A stretch of DNA of 34,062 nucleotides, taken from assembly GCA_023395735.1 (NCBI GenBank), contig JAEWYI010000085.1, forward strand, positions 1-34,062, written 5' to 3'. How positions within the stretch are numbered: position 1 is the first letter of the stretch; every line of letters starts with the position of its first letter. The position numbers were made by a program, and so were the translations under genes. Shown piece after piece: positions 1 to 6,831 of the stretch. The notes under the pieces are model-generated. The model was not told the DNA's origin. It saw nothing but the letters and a program-made list of their open reading frames with translations, and did no database searches. The stretch comes from Cyanobacteria bacterium OH_SFB_17. GTDB lineage: Bacteria > Cyanobacteriota > Vampirovibrionia > Gastranaerophilales > Gastranaerophilaceae.

Positions 1-106
1 TCCTTTTTTGAAATCCCTTACCCTTATATAAAGATTTTTTTCTGAGAGAAATTGACTTTTTCGATGAATTGTTTACAAAAACAGGTATTTTTATCTAAAC
101 AGTATA

Positions 107-126
107 TACTTTTTAAATAAAAAGTA
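107..126. terminator. AT-only hairpin downstream of the LdpA-like gene
   Basis: A perfect 8-bp inverted repeat, TACTTTTT / AAAAAGTA, with a 4-nt loop lies about 32 nt beyond the stop codon of the minus-strand LdpA-like gene. It is AT-rich and has no long T run after it on the minus strand, so a role as transcription end is only a guess. No gene is seen in positions 1-157. Confidence 0.25.
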
Positions 127-157
127 GTTATTTTGCTTAACAAATGAATAAAAAATT

Positions 158-1105
158 CTAATAGATTGATTCAATAAGAGTTTTTGCTTTTTTTACTGCT
201 TCATTGAAAAGGGCTGAATTTGTTAAGAAATCTTGTTGTTGGGTTAGTTCTTTTATAATTTTTCTTGCGTAGGAGCCGATTGCTATTCCGTCGTAGTGGA
301 TATTGCATTGATTTGCAAGTTGAGCGGTTTTGGAGTTTGTGCCGCCTGACATGATTACGTAGCAAGGGAGTTTTGCTTTTTCGATAAGCTCTGCGGTTGC
401 TACTGCTTGGAGAGTACTTTTAAAATCATCGTTGCCACCGGATATCGGGGAGCCGTCTGCTTGGATGATTGTGGTGTATGGTTTTCTTTTTTGGACGAGT
501 TTTGTTATAAGATTTAGAAGCTTTTCGTCGCCAAGTTTTGTGCGCCCGAGGCACAGACTCAGCATTTTGGGGAATTGTTCATTTAGGTTATCCCAGATTT
601 TTTCTACTAAATCCAGCTCGTCGCTGATTGCATGAAGCTCAACACAAGAGATTTCAGGGTATTGCGGCAAATGAAATTCATTAGTTTCTTGTTGATTGTA
701 GATAGTTATTGCGTTGTGTTTGCAGACTTGTTTACATTTTAGACAGCCGATGCATTTTTTTTTGTCTATTTTGAAGTAGCTGCTAATTGCTTTTTGCGGG
801 CAAATATAAATACATTGCTCGCAGTGCTTGCATTTTTCATAATCGATTTGTGCTTTTTGAAAATGGGGATCGTCTTTTATTCCAACACTTATACAAAAAT
901 GATAATCCTTTTGATCTTCTTTTTTTATTGCAAAATCCAATCCTTTTTTTGCTGCAAACAAGACATTTTGATTGTTTGAAAAATCGAAAAATTTGCAACC
1001 TGCTTTTGCGTAGACTGCAACTAATTTTTCAACTTCTTGAACATCTTCGTTTCCGGCTCCGCAGATAAGTTTAAAAACTTTTTTTTCTTCAAAAAGACTT
1101 TGCAT
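158..1105 (-). CDS. ldpA: LdpA-like 4Fe-4S protein
   Basis: The 315-aa protein carries two ferredoxin-type 4Fe-4S motifs, cysteines at 92/95/98/102 (followed by Pro) and 118/121/124/128. Its C-terminal half contains IQADGSPISGGNDD and an MSGGTN segment, which I recognise as the LdpA C-terminal domain. In cyanobacteria LdpA is an iron-sulfur protein that senses redox state and modulates circadian period. A circadian role here cannot be inferred, because no clock gene is in the window. The ATG at 1105 is preceded by GAGGA about 9 nt upstream, and it starts 5 nt after the acpS stop, so the two are probably co-transcribed with acpS first. The family assignment is the main taxonomic clue in the window. 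A general ferredoxin-fused aldolase-like enzyme is the alternative. Confidence 0.75.
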   Translation of the reverse strand: MQSLFEEKKVFKLICGAGNEDVQEVEKLVAVYAKAGCKFFDFSNNQNVLFAAKKGLDFAIKKEDQKDYHFCISVGIKDDPHFQKAQIDYEKCKHCEQCIYICPQKAISSYFKIDKKKCIGCLKCKQVCKHNAITIYNQQETNEFHLPQYPEISCVELHAISDELDLVEKIWDNLNEQFPKMLSLCLGRTKLGDEKLLNLITKLVQKRKPYTTIIQADGSPISGGNDDFKSTLQAVATAELIEKAKLPCYVIMSGGTNSKTAQLANQCNIHYDGIAIGSYARKIIKELTQQQDFLTNSALFNEAVKKAKTLIESIY

Positions 1106-1110
1106 TGTGG

Positions 1111-1479
1111 CTAATCCTCAATAATAACAAAGGCGATTGCTTTTGTTTGATCGTGCGAAAGGCTGAGTTCTATTTTTAGATTTAAGTAGATATTTTCTTG
1201 AGGAAGATTAATTTTGGGGCATCCGTTTTCATTGTGGCAAACTTCAATCTGACCTAGCCTTGGATGTGGGAGATTCATAGAATTAAGCGCTTTTATAACG
1301 GCTTCTTTTGCACAAAATCTTACCGCGAGATGGCTTTGGGGTTTTGGTTTTGAGAAACAATAATTTTGTTCATTTTTTGTAAAAATTCTATCCAAAAACT
1401 CTTGCGATTTAGCTTCAAATCTTGATATTTCTTCTATGTCTACGCCTATTTTCAACTTTTCTTCCTTTTGATTGAACAT
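1111..1479 (-). CDS. acpS: holo-[acyl-carrier-protein] synthase
   Basis: AcpS transfers 4'-phosphopantetheine from CoA to the serine of apo-ACP, activating fatty-acid synthesis in the cytoplasm. From the ATG at 1479 the protein is 122 aa, the usual AcpS length. The family signatures are present: KIGVDIEEISRF near the N-terminus (metal-binding Asp), VRFCAKEAVIKAL in the middle (Glu of the active site) and LSLSHDQTKAIAFV near the C-terminus. The frame stays open upstream to an ATG at 1560, but that extension would read through a strong inverted repeat (1523-1558) and adds 27 residues the family lacks, so I chose 1479. There is no clear Shine-Dalgarno sequence at 1479. A TATGCT hexamer lies 9 nt upstream (1489-1494). 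It is followed directly by the LdpA-like gene. Confidence 0.9.
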   Translation of the reverse strand: MFNQKEEKLKIGVDIEEISRFEAKSQEFLDRIFTKNEQNYCFSKPKPQSHLAVRFCAKEAVIKALNSMNLPHPRLGQIEVCHNENGCPKINLPQENIYLNLKIELSLSHDQTKAIAFVIIED

Positions 1480-1522
1480 GGTAAGGATAGCATAAAAAAT
1501 CGAGAAAGAATAGTGCATAAAT

Positions 1523-1558
1523 GATGCTAAACAAGTTGAATTCAGCTCGTTTAGCATC
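1523..1558 (-). terminator. hairpin after the tail-fibre-like gene
   Basis: GATGCTAAAC (1523-1532) and GTTTAGCATC (1549-1558) form a perfect 10-bp stem, and the interior can pair further around GAATTC. It lies 10 nt beyond the stop of the 1569-2525 gene. On the minus strand the following bases are only moderately T-rich, so it may be a weak terminator or an mRNA 3'-end protector. Its position argues against acpS translation starting at 1560. Confidence 0.45.
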
Positions 1559-1568
1559 AAAGACGGAT

Positions 1569-2525
1569 TTAGGCTTCTATTAGTGGAATAAAATACCTTG
1601 CTTCGCCGCCGGAGAATTGATAGGTTTGCCCTTTTGTTATTGGCAAGGTTCCTACGCTTCCGCTTCCTTGAGAGGATGACCAGCCCATGTTGTAGAAAAA
1701 TCCTTCTATTGTGATTCCGATAGCATCATTAAGATTGGAGTGCCTTATAAATAATAGACCATCAGATTCTGCGGTGTAGGAGGTTCCTGACGCTTTTGAT
1801 ATCGGGTTTGCGTAATCGTATTTGTATTTAGGGATAGAATAAATATTTACGTCATAGCCGTTTTGGTTAAAAGGTAGTGTTTTTAGAGATGTTATTGCCG
1901 AATTTTCGATTTCTACTTTTCCAAGCGCCACATCAAGAAATTCTTTGTCTGTGCTTCCGTCATATTGTACACAGGTTAAAGGGGTTTTGCTTGTGTTTAG
2001 CCAGATATCTCCGGAGTACATTGAAGGTCTTGCTTTTTGGACAAAGATGGAATTTTTTTGCGAATAAATTGTGCCATCGGGTTTTAGAAAAATATGATAG
2101 GTGCCGTCGGGTTTCCCTTGCATGGTCAAAGAAAGAGAAGAATTTACTACTATTTTTGTCCCCAGATAATTTGCTGCAATCAAGCTTTCGTAACCTGTTC
2201 CTGTTTTTGTTGTTATTGTAAGTCCGCTTTGAGAAAATAAATCTCCGTTTCCGTTTGTGGTGTTTCCTGATTTTACACAAAATTTCGATTCAATTTTATC
2301 AAGCTCTTCGTTTAGTGATTCAGAAAAAGAATCCAGCTGGGCTTTTGTAACAGCATGATTTTGCTCTGTGGCGGTTGCTACATAAAAATTTTGTGTGCTG
2401 TCGCCTGTCATTGACGCTTTTGATTCTACAGCATTTTTAAGCGCAGAAAAATTTGCGTTTACCTCCTGAGCTTTGGCTTTTGTACCTGGTATAAATTCGG
2501 TTAATGTTAAAAAATCTTCTGCCAT
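1569..2525 (-). CDS. phage tail-fibre-like protein, solitary
   Basis: A 318-aa protein with no signal peptide or membrane segment. The N-terminus, KAKAQEVNANFSALKNAVESKA, followed by a segment rich in Thr, Asn and Gln and a predicted helical stretch (LNEELDKIESKF), resembles the N-terminal part of phage tail-fibre or receptor-binding proteins. The rest is Gly/Ser/Thr-rich, as in beta-structured fibres, and ends in a compact domain (QGSGSVGTLPITKGQTYQFSGGEARYF). GGAGAGG sits 5 nt upstream of the ATG at 2525, so I prefer that start over an in-frame ATG five codons earlier (2540), which would include the ribosome-binding site in the coding part. No other phage gene is nearby. Function is unknown: it could be a domesticated fibre, a surface protein or a prophage remnant. 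Confidence 0.6.
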   Translation of the reverse strand: MAEDFLTLTEFIPGTKAKAQEVNANFSALKNAVESKASMTGDSTQNFYVATATEQNHAVTKAQLDSFSESLNEELDKIESKFCVKSGNTTNGNGDLFSQSGLTITTKTGTGYESLIAANYLGTKIVVNSSLSLTMQGKPDGTYHIFLKPDGTIYSQKNSIFVQKARPSMYSGDIWLNTSKTPLTCVQYDGSTDKEFLDVALGKVEIENSAITSLKTLPFNQNGYDVNIYSIPKYKYDYANPISKASGTSYTAESDGLLFIRHSNLNDAIGITIEGFFYNMGWSSSQGSGSVGTLPITKGQTYQFSGGEARYFIPLIEA

Positions 2526-2666
2526 AACCTCTCCTTTCAAAAAATTATTACATTTTTATTATGTCATTTTTGAACAGAAAAAAAAGTCCGTAAAAATACG
2601 TAAGTATGTTCTTTAGAGTTGAATATGTGCCCTTTAAAAGAAAATGCTTTTCATAAAAAAAATTTG

Positions 2667-2675
2667 TGTTACAAT
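2667..2675 (+). promoter_or_regulatory. extended -10 promoter for tRNA-Ser
   Basis: TGTTACAAT matches the extended -10 pattern TGnTAnAAT and ends 18 nt before the mature tRNA 5' end. The -35 region (TTTTCA around 2648) is weak, as expected for extended -10 promoters. Confidence 0.5.
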
Positions 2676-2693
2676 GAGAATACAGCTGAATAA

Positions 2694-2782
2694 GGAGAAG
2701 TGGCCGAGTGGCTGAAGGCGGCACCCTGCTAAGGTGTTATATGGAGTAATCTGTATCCCGGGTTCGAATCCCGGCTTCTCCG
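2694..2782 (+). tRNA. tRNA-Ser (anticodon GCU)
   Basis: The 89-nt class II tRNA has a perfect 7-bp acceptor stem (GGAGAAG / CTTCTCC), discriminator G, D-arm GGCCGAGTGGCTGAAGGC, anticodon loop CTGCTAA with GCT at 2728-2730, a long variable arm, and T-arm CCGGGTTCGAATCCCGG. The long variable arm and G73 identify serine, and GCU reads AGC/AGU codons. The 3' CCA is not encoded. The gene stands alone. Confidence 0.96.
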
Positions 2783-2874
2783 AACTTCGCTTCCTGACTC
2801 TTTTTATATTTCGGCATAGTTTGTTTTTTTTATGTCATAATATTCTCTAAATATAATTTAAAAAAGGAGACGGC

Positions 2875-3516
2875 ATGAATAATTTTAAAAAATGGTTAAA
2901 TACACAAACGCTTATAACTGTTTTTATTGTGGTGAGCATTTTTGTTTATGGAATAGAATCAACAAACGCCGCCTCTGGGCAAAAATCTAATCCTGCTAAA
3001 ACTACCGTTAAAGTGGGTAAAAAACGAATTATAACCCCAAATCGCGCTCGTAATTTTCTTAATGATTTGGATATGCCGACCAGAGATTATGAAAAAACAG
3101 GAACGGTTGGCCTTTATGGCGGATATCAAGCCGATTCAGACAACTTTATATTAGAAACAAGAGATCCTGACAGATTTTTAAATAATCTTTCTTACTCTGT
3201 TTTCGGTGATAAGAATGTAGCAAAGGCTGTTGAATTAAACTTGAATGTCAACGATGTAAGTTTTAGCTCAAATGCTGTTGGCGAATTGATAAAATATTCG
3301 GATTTTTTGATGCAAAAAATAACAGGCAAGCATTTGACTCCTCAGATAAAAAAGGCAATGCAGACAAAAACTTCAGGCGAGTGGTTAGTTGACGGGTATA
3401 AAATCAAGTTGAAAAAATACACGTTTCCACCAGAAAAGCTTATAAAAGGTGAGGCTCCAACAAGTGATCGCGGTGCTTTTTCATTGACTTTTTTGATTGA
3501 ATTGTTTGATAAATAA
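2875..3516 (+). CDS. exported protein of unknown function
   Basis: A 213-aa protein with an N-terminal hydrophobic segment (about residues 12-29, LITVFIVVSIFVYGIE) followed by TNAAS, which could be a signal-peptidase I site or a single membrane anchor. The mature part is mixed in charge, with no repeats or recognisable catalytic motif. Its C-terminal third (SGEWLVDGYKIKLKKYTFPPEK) looks like a small beta-rich domain. AAGGAGA lies 7 nt upstream of the ATG, giving a confident start. It is followed by a probable terminator and then by an exported L,D-transpeptidase, so an envelope role is plausible. I do not recognise the family. Confidence 0.7.
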   Translation: MNNFKKWLNTQTLITVFIVVSIFVYGIESTNAASGQKSNPAKTTVKVGKKRIITPNRARNFLNDLDMPTRDYEKTGTVGLYGGYQADSDNFILETRDPDRFLNNLSYSVFGDKNVAKAVELNLNVNDVSFSSNAVGELIKYSDFLMQKITGKHLTPQIKKAMQTKTSGEWLVDGYKIKLKKYTFPPEKLIKGEAPTSDRGAFSLTFLIELFDK

Positions 3517-3568
3517 AATATTTAAAAATTAACCGTGCTTAAAAATACTTTGCTTTCGCACAGATTAA

Positions 3569-3592
3569 TTTAATGCGAATCATTAAACTTTT
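3569..3592 (+). terminator. weak intrinsic terminator
   Basis: TTTAATG (3569-3575) pairs with CATTAAA (3581-3587) across a 5-nt loop, followed by CTTTT. It is AU-rich and short. It lies 53 nt after the stop of the 2875-3516 gene. Confidence 0.4.
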
Positions 3593-3597
3593 ATGCA

Positions 3598-3626
3598 TTG
3601 TAAAATTATATCTTTCTTTATAAAAT
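3598..3626 (+). promoter_or_regulatory. promoter for the L,D-transpeptidase gene
   Basis: TTGTAA (3598-3603), a 17-nt spacer and TAAAAT (3621-3626) form a reasonable sigma-70-type promoter. It predicts a leader of about 27 nt before the GTG at 3660. Confidence 0.45.
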
Positions 3627-3659
3627 CAGCTAGCTGTATTTAAAAAGAGAGATATCACC

Positions 3660-4406
3660 GTGAAAAAAATTTTTTTGATTTTAATTGCTGTTGGTATAAT
3701 ATCATTAAAAGTTTTTGCTTCTGAACCTTCTGATAATATTTATAAGGAAGTTATTATAGATGATAATCTGACAGAAAGCAGTGCAATGAAAAAAGAAGTG
3801 CCAGAAACTTTTTTAGAAGACAAAATATCTGAAATAAATTCTATACAGAATAATGAAGAAAAAATAAAAGCTTGGGCAAAATTTAACTACATAAAAAATT
3901 ATATAATAATCAATAAAAAAAATTGCGAAGCCACCATCTACGACAAAGACGGAAACGAAATAAAAAGTTTTGAAATTGGGATTGGTAAAGAAATTGGCGA
4001 TGATTTTAATGACACAAAAGGACTTCTTGGAAAACCTAAAAACACAACCCCGGCAGGCGAGTACACGCTTATTGCAAACGTATTTAACAAATCGGCTTAC
4101 GGTGATTTGACACTATCCTTGGGAGGAAAAGCGAACAAAGTTCGTGACAATAAAAAAGTCGTGGCACTACACAAAGTTCCAAAGTTTCGAGAAAAAGACA
4201 GGCTCAAATTGTTTCATGATGGAAATTTATCAAATAACAGAATGTCTCACGGGTGCATTAATTTTTTAGAAGAAGATTTTAAAGAATTAACCAAATACAT
4301 TCAAGGTGGAGGAAAGCTCTATGTACTTCCCGAAGAACCTGATAACGAACTAAAATTAATTAAAAATGACAAAAACAAATATGAATTAGCTCAAACAAAG
4401 TATTAA
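3660..4406 (+). CDS. exported L,D-transpeptidase (YkuD-fold)
   Basis: The 248-aa protein has an N-terminal signal peptide (MKKIFLILIAVGIISLKVFA, then SEP). The catalytic signature SHGCIN lies at 196-201 with nucleophile Cys199, and an upstream HDG contributes His186. The segment YIIINKKNCEATIYDKDGNE and TTPAGEYTL match the start of YkuD domains. Such enzymes form 3-3 peptidoglycan cross-links or attach proteins to the wall, in the periplasm. The start is GTG at 3660, with a modest AGAGAGA ribosome-binding site. Residues 22-75 are a charged linker before the catalytic domain. Some family members are carboxypeptidases or endopeptidases, so the exact reaction is open. Confidence 0.85.
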   Translation: MKKIFLILIAVGIISLKVFASEPSDNIYKEVIIDDNLTESSAMKKEVPETFLEDKISEINSIQNNEEKIKAWAKFNYIKNYIIINKKNCEATIYDKDGNEIKSFEIGIGKEIGDDFNDTKGLLGKPKNTTPAGEYTLIANVFNKSAYGDLTLSLGGKANKVRDNKKVVALHKVPKFREKDRLKLFHDGNLSNNRMSHGCINFLEEDFKELTKYIQGGGKLYVLPEEPDNELKLIKNDKNKYELAQTKY

Positions 4407-4494
4407 AGATTAATATTTTGTCTATATTTATTTATAAAATATTATCTGTTCGGGTGCCGTTTTTGATTTTTAATCGGCGTAGAATGATGAAGTT

Positions 4495-4529
4495 ATTGAG
4501 ATAGCAAAATGGAATTAGATTATCTCAAT
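4495..4529 (+). promoter_or_regulatory. inverted repeat upstream of the Cys-rich gene
   Basis: ATTGAGATA (4495-4503) and TATCTCAAT (4521-4529) form a perfect 9-bp inverted repeat with a 17-nt spacer. The repeat ends 13-14 nt before the Shine-Dalgarno sequence of the 4559 gene. It could be a DNA operator or an mRNA leader hairpin. Confidence 0.45.
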
Positions 4530-4558
4530 TTTATGTTAATGAAAAAGGAGAATTTATC

Positions 4559-4867
4559 ATGAAAAAACAGTTAATAGCTCTAGGAGCTTTCTTAGTATTA
4601 GCGATTGGAGCATTACCTAGTATGGCATCTTGCCCATGTCAATCTCAATCAAGTTTTCAGTATTACACGATAGCTCCGTGCTGCCCTGCCGCAAAGCTTG
4701 AAAAACCTTGCTGCCCTGAGGCAAAACCGTGTTGTCCAAAAGCAAAGCCTTGTTGCCCTGCAGTGAAGCCTTGTTGTCCTGATCCGTGCATGGATTCTTG
4801 CCCATGTCCTGCTGCACCAATTCAGGAGCCTTGTGAAGAAAAGACTAATAACGATTGTTGCGATTAG
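4559..4867 (+). CDS. exported Cys/Pro-rich repeat protein
   Basis: A 102-aa protein with 18 cysteines. Residues 1-23 are a signal peptide (MKKQLIALGAFLVLAIGALPSMA). The following SC could allow lipidation of Cys25, although MASC is a poor lipobox. Residues 49-76 hold four tandem 7-residue repeats of the form KPCCPxx, encoded by four 21-bp DNA repeats (4703-4786). Further CC, CPC and CC pairs flank the array. AAAGGAG lies 8 nt upstream of the ATG. Paired cysteines in an exported protein suggest a disulfide-linked envelope component or a thiolate metal binder. No named family is recognised. It is flanked by an inverted repeat upstream and a strong terminator downstream, so it is probably monocistronic. 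Confidence 0.8.
   Translation: MKKQLIALGAFLVLAIGALPSMASCPCQSQSSFQYYTIAPCCPAAKLEKPCCPEAKPCCPKAKPCCPAVKPCCPDPCMDSCPCPAAPIQEPCEEKTNNDCCD
4703..4786 (+). repeat. 4 x 21-bp tandem repeat encoding KPCCPxx
   Basis: Four in-frame 21-bp units encode KPCCPEA, KPCCPKA, KPCCPAV and KPCCPDP. The units differ at synonymous and final positions, so the array is not very recent, but its in-frame length makes copy-number change tolerable. Confidence 0.85.
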
Positions 4868-4901
4868 TCAAAATTCCTTATTAAAATTGAATATTAATGA
4901 A

Positions 4902-4940
4902 AAGGTGTACATTGAATATTTATTCGGTGTACACTTTTAT
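4902..4940. terminator. bidirectional intrinsic terminator
   Basis: GTGTACA (4905-4911) pairs with TGTACAC (4928-4934). The stem continues through two T-G pairs and GAATA / TATTC, giving about 14 bp with a 2-base tip. AAA precedes and TTTTATTT follows. It sits between the convergent Cys-rich gene (plus) and the ABC ATPase gene (minus, stop at 4964) and can serve both. Confidence 0.75.
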
Positions 4941-4963
4941 TTGTATATAATTTATCCGCTGGT

Positions 4964-5917
4964 TTAATCGTTCAAAAAGCAAGCGCTTACGTGATTTTTG
5001 TTTATTTTTTCAAGCGGAGGAATATTATTCTTGCATTTTTGCATCGCAAATTCACATCTTGGATGAAATTTGCATCCGCTAATCTCTTCTTGAATTGATG
5101 GCGGTTGTCCTTCAATCATAGCAAGCTTTTCTTTCTTGTTTTGAGGTCTCGATTTTAAAAGCGCTTTTGAATATGGATGATTCGTATGCCTGAAAAACTC
5201 TTCCACAGGTGCACTCTCAACTATTCTTCCTGCATACATTACAGAAACTATATCGGCATTTTCTCTAACCAACTCCAAATCGTGGGTTATCAAAACAATC
5301 GCGGTTCCCGTTTTATCCTTGATTTCTTTTAAGATATTCATAATTTGTGCCTGAATCGTAACATCAAGCGCAGTTGTCGGCTCATCTGCAATGATTACAT
5401 TCGCATTGCACGCTAATGCCATGGCAATTATTGCCCTTTGCTTCATTCCTCCTGAAAACTCATGCGGATAAGCCCACAATCTTTCTTTAGCGGTCGGGAT
5501 TTGTACAAGCTCAAGCGCCTCTATCGCTTTTTTTTCAGCTTCTTTGCCACTTAGGTTTTGATGAATTTTTATTACTTCTAAAAGTTGATTGCCGATTGTA
5601 TACAAAGGATTTAAAGATGTCATCGGGTCTTGTGGTATCAATGCAATTTTTGCTCCGCGTATTTCTTGCATTTCTTTTTTTGAAATTTGCAGAAGATTTT
5701 TATTTTCAAATATGATTTCGCCGCCCGTTATTCTTGCCGTTTTGGGAATCAAATTTAAAATACTCATAGCGCTCATTGTCTTTCCGCAACCTGATTCTCC
5801 AACAATTGCATGGATTTTGCCTTTTTCAAGTGAAAAAGAAACATCATAAAGCGCCTGTTTGAAACCTGATTCTGTCTCAAATCCCAGATTTAAATTTTTT
5901 ACTTCTAAAATATTCAT
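4964..5917 (-). CDS. OppD/DppD-type peptide ABC transporter ATPase
   Basis: A 317-aa ATP-binding subunit of the peptide/nickel (Opp/Dpp) ABC family. It shows Walker A GESGCGKT (40-47), Q-loop IPQDPMTSLNP (Gln96), signature FSGGMKQR (154-161), Walker B IIADEP (Glu179) and switch His212 (LITHD). The C-terminal GCKFHPRCEFAMQKC segment is the oligopeptide-transporter C-terminal domain. This ATPase would energise import of peptides at the inner membrane. It stands alone: no permease, binding protein or second ATPase is nearby, so the partners must be elsewhere. The ATG at 5917 has no Shine-Dalgarno sequence but has TATAAT (5925-5930) 7 nt upstream, which suggests a leaderless mRNA. Confidence 0.92.
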   Translation of the reverse strand: MNILEVKNLNLGFETESGFKQALYDVSFSLEKGKIHAIVGESGCGKTMSAMSILNLIPKTARITGGEIIFENKNLLQISKKEMQEIRGAKIALIPQDPMTSLNPLYTIGNQLLEVIKIHQNLSGKEAEKKAIEALELVQIPTAKERLWAYPHEFSGGMKQRAIIAMALACNANVIIADEPTTALDVTIQAQIMNILKEIKDKTGTAIVLITHDLELVRENADIVSVMYAGRIVESAPVEEFFRHTNHPYSKALLKSRPQNKKEKLAMIEGQPPSIQEEISGCKFHPRCEFAMQKCKNNIPPLEKINKNHVSACFLND

Positions 5918-5924
5918 CTTATAA

Positions 5925-5930
5925 ATTATA
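5925..5930 (-). promoter_or_regulatory. -10 box implying a leaderless transcript
   Basis: TATAAT on the minus strand is separated by 7 nt from the ATG at 5917, placing the expected transcription start at or within a base of the start codon. No good -35 is visible. Confidence 0.5.
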
Positions 5931-5940
5931 TCCCCAAAAT

Positions 5941-5970
5941 AAAAAAAAGAAATTAGGCATCACGCCAATT
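5941..5970 (-). terminator. intrinsic terminator of the lytic transglycosylase gene
   Basis: On the minus strand, AAATTGGC and GCCTAATTT form a stem with one bulged base around GTGAT, followed by C and seven T (complement of 5941-5947). It begins 14 nt past the stop at 5984. Confidence 0.75.
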
Positions 5971-5983
5971 TACAGCAAAAAAA

Positions 5984-6667
5984 TTATGACCCTTTAGATG
6001 CAAGGTAATTAGACAAAATATTTTTTACATAATTTTGCGTTTCTTTATAAGGCGGTACGCCGTCATATTTGTCAACTGCGCCAGAACCTGCATTATAAGC
6101 CGCCAAAGCCAAAATAACATTTCCGTTATACTTGCTCAAAAGCCATTTTAAGTGTCTTACTCCACCATCTACGTTTTGAACAGGATTGTAAGCATCTTTT
6201 ACGCCAAGAGTCTTTGCAGTCCCAGGCATGAGCTGCATCAATCCCATCGCCCCGCAGTGGGACTTAGCATTTGGGTTGAAACCGGATTCTTGTTTTATCA
6301 CAGCTTTTACCAATGATTCATCTACGCCGTGCTTTTTTGAAATCTGAGAAATCATATTCAATAACTGAGGTTTTGAGCTTGTTGCGTAACTTCTTAATTC
6401 TGTCGGCTCTGTAGAAATTTTTGCATCAACTTTTGTGACGGCAGGATTTGTTAAAAGATTGCCAAACTGGGTTTGTGCGGAAGATTTTAAAACTTCTTGA
6501 AAAGGAATAATGCTTGAATCAGGAAGCGCAGAAACAGAGCTGGGTTTTTGTTGTGAAATAGCCCCAGCTTGAACACCTGCAGCGTAATTTTGCAGCTGAA
6601 CCGCTCTTTGCTGTGCTGCCTGTTGTCCGCCTGATGACAATAATCCTTGTATCATTGATGAAAACAT
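5984..6667 (-). CDS. soluble lytic transglycosylase (SLT domain)
   Basis: The 227-aa protein ends in an SLT (family 1 lytic transglycosylase) domain, about residues 100-225. It has catalytic Glu127 in KQESGF, GAMGLMQLMPGTA (139-151) and the ALAAYNAGSGAV motif. These enzymes cleave the MurNAc-GlcNAc bond of peptidoglycan with formation of 1,6-anhydro-MurNAc. There is no signal peptide. The N-terminal 95 residues are Gln/Ala/Ser-rich and low in complexity (SSGGQQAAQQRAVQLQNYAAG), as in transglycosylases tied to secretion or flagellar-type machines, so export by a dedicated system is possible. TAAGGT precedes the ATG. A structured 164-nt leader lies upstream. Confidence 0.88.
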   Translation of the reverse strand: MFSSMIQGLLSSGGQQAAQQRAVQLQNYAAGVQAGAISQQKPSSVSALPDSSIIPFQEVLKSSAQTQFGNLLTNPAVTKVDAKISTEPTELRSYATSSKPQLLNMISQISKKHGVDESLVKAVIKQESGFNPNAKSHCGAMGLMQLMPGTAKTLGVKDAYNPVQNVDGGVRHLKWLLSKYNGNVILALAAYNAGSGAVDKYDGVPPYKETQNYVKNILSNYLASKGS

Positions 6668-6745
6668 TTTTAAACCTTACTACCTTTCCGGTCTGCCCCG
6701 ATTAAGTTTTCGACAATGTTTTAAAGGAAATTTAATCCCTAGACT

Positions 6746-6803
6746 AAAAATCCTCCAACTGGTCGAACATTTTTGCTAATTCGATCCCTTCTGAAGGATT
6801 TTT
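6746..6803 (-). other. nested stem-loops in the leader of the SLT gene
   Basis: AAAAATCCT (6746-6754) and AGGATTTTT (6795-6803) form a perfect 9-bp inverted repeat. A second one, GGTCGAA / TTCGATC (6761-6767 and 6780-6786), is nested inside it. It lies between the TPR gene stop and the SLT gene start. On the minus strand the outer stem ends in TTTTT, so it could terminate the upstream transcript or act as a 5' leader element. No known riboswitch class is recognised. Confidence 0.45.
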
Positions 6804-6831
6804 AATTCTGTTTTTTTAAAAGTCAAGAAAT

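Noticed and set aside
1480..1560. 27-codon N-terminal extension of acpS
   Set aside because: It reads through a 10-bp inverted repeat and lacks a ribosome-binding site, and AcpS proteins are about 120 aa.
2694..2782. tRNA-Ser as an attachment site for a mobile element
   Set aside because: No repeat of the tRNA 3' end was found in the window and no integrase is nearby.
6755..6820. Stop-free peptide IKNPSEGIELAKMFDQLEDF on the minus strand
   Set aside because: Only about 22 codons, and the same bases form two nested perfect stems. RNA structure explains it better than a gene fragment.
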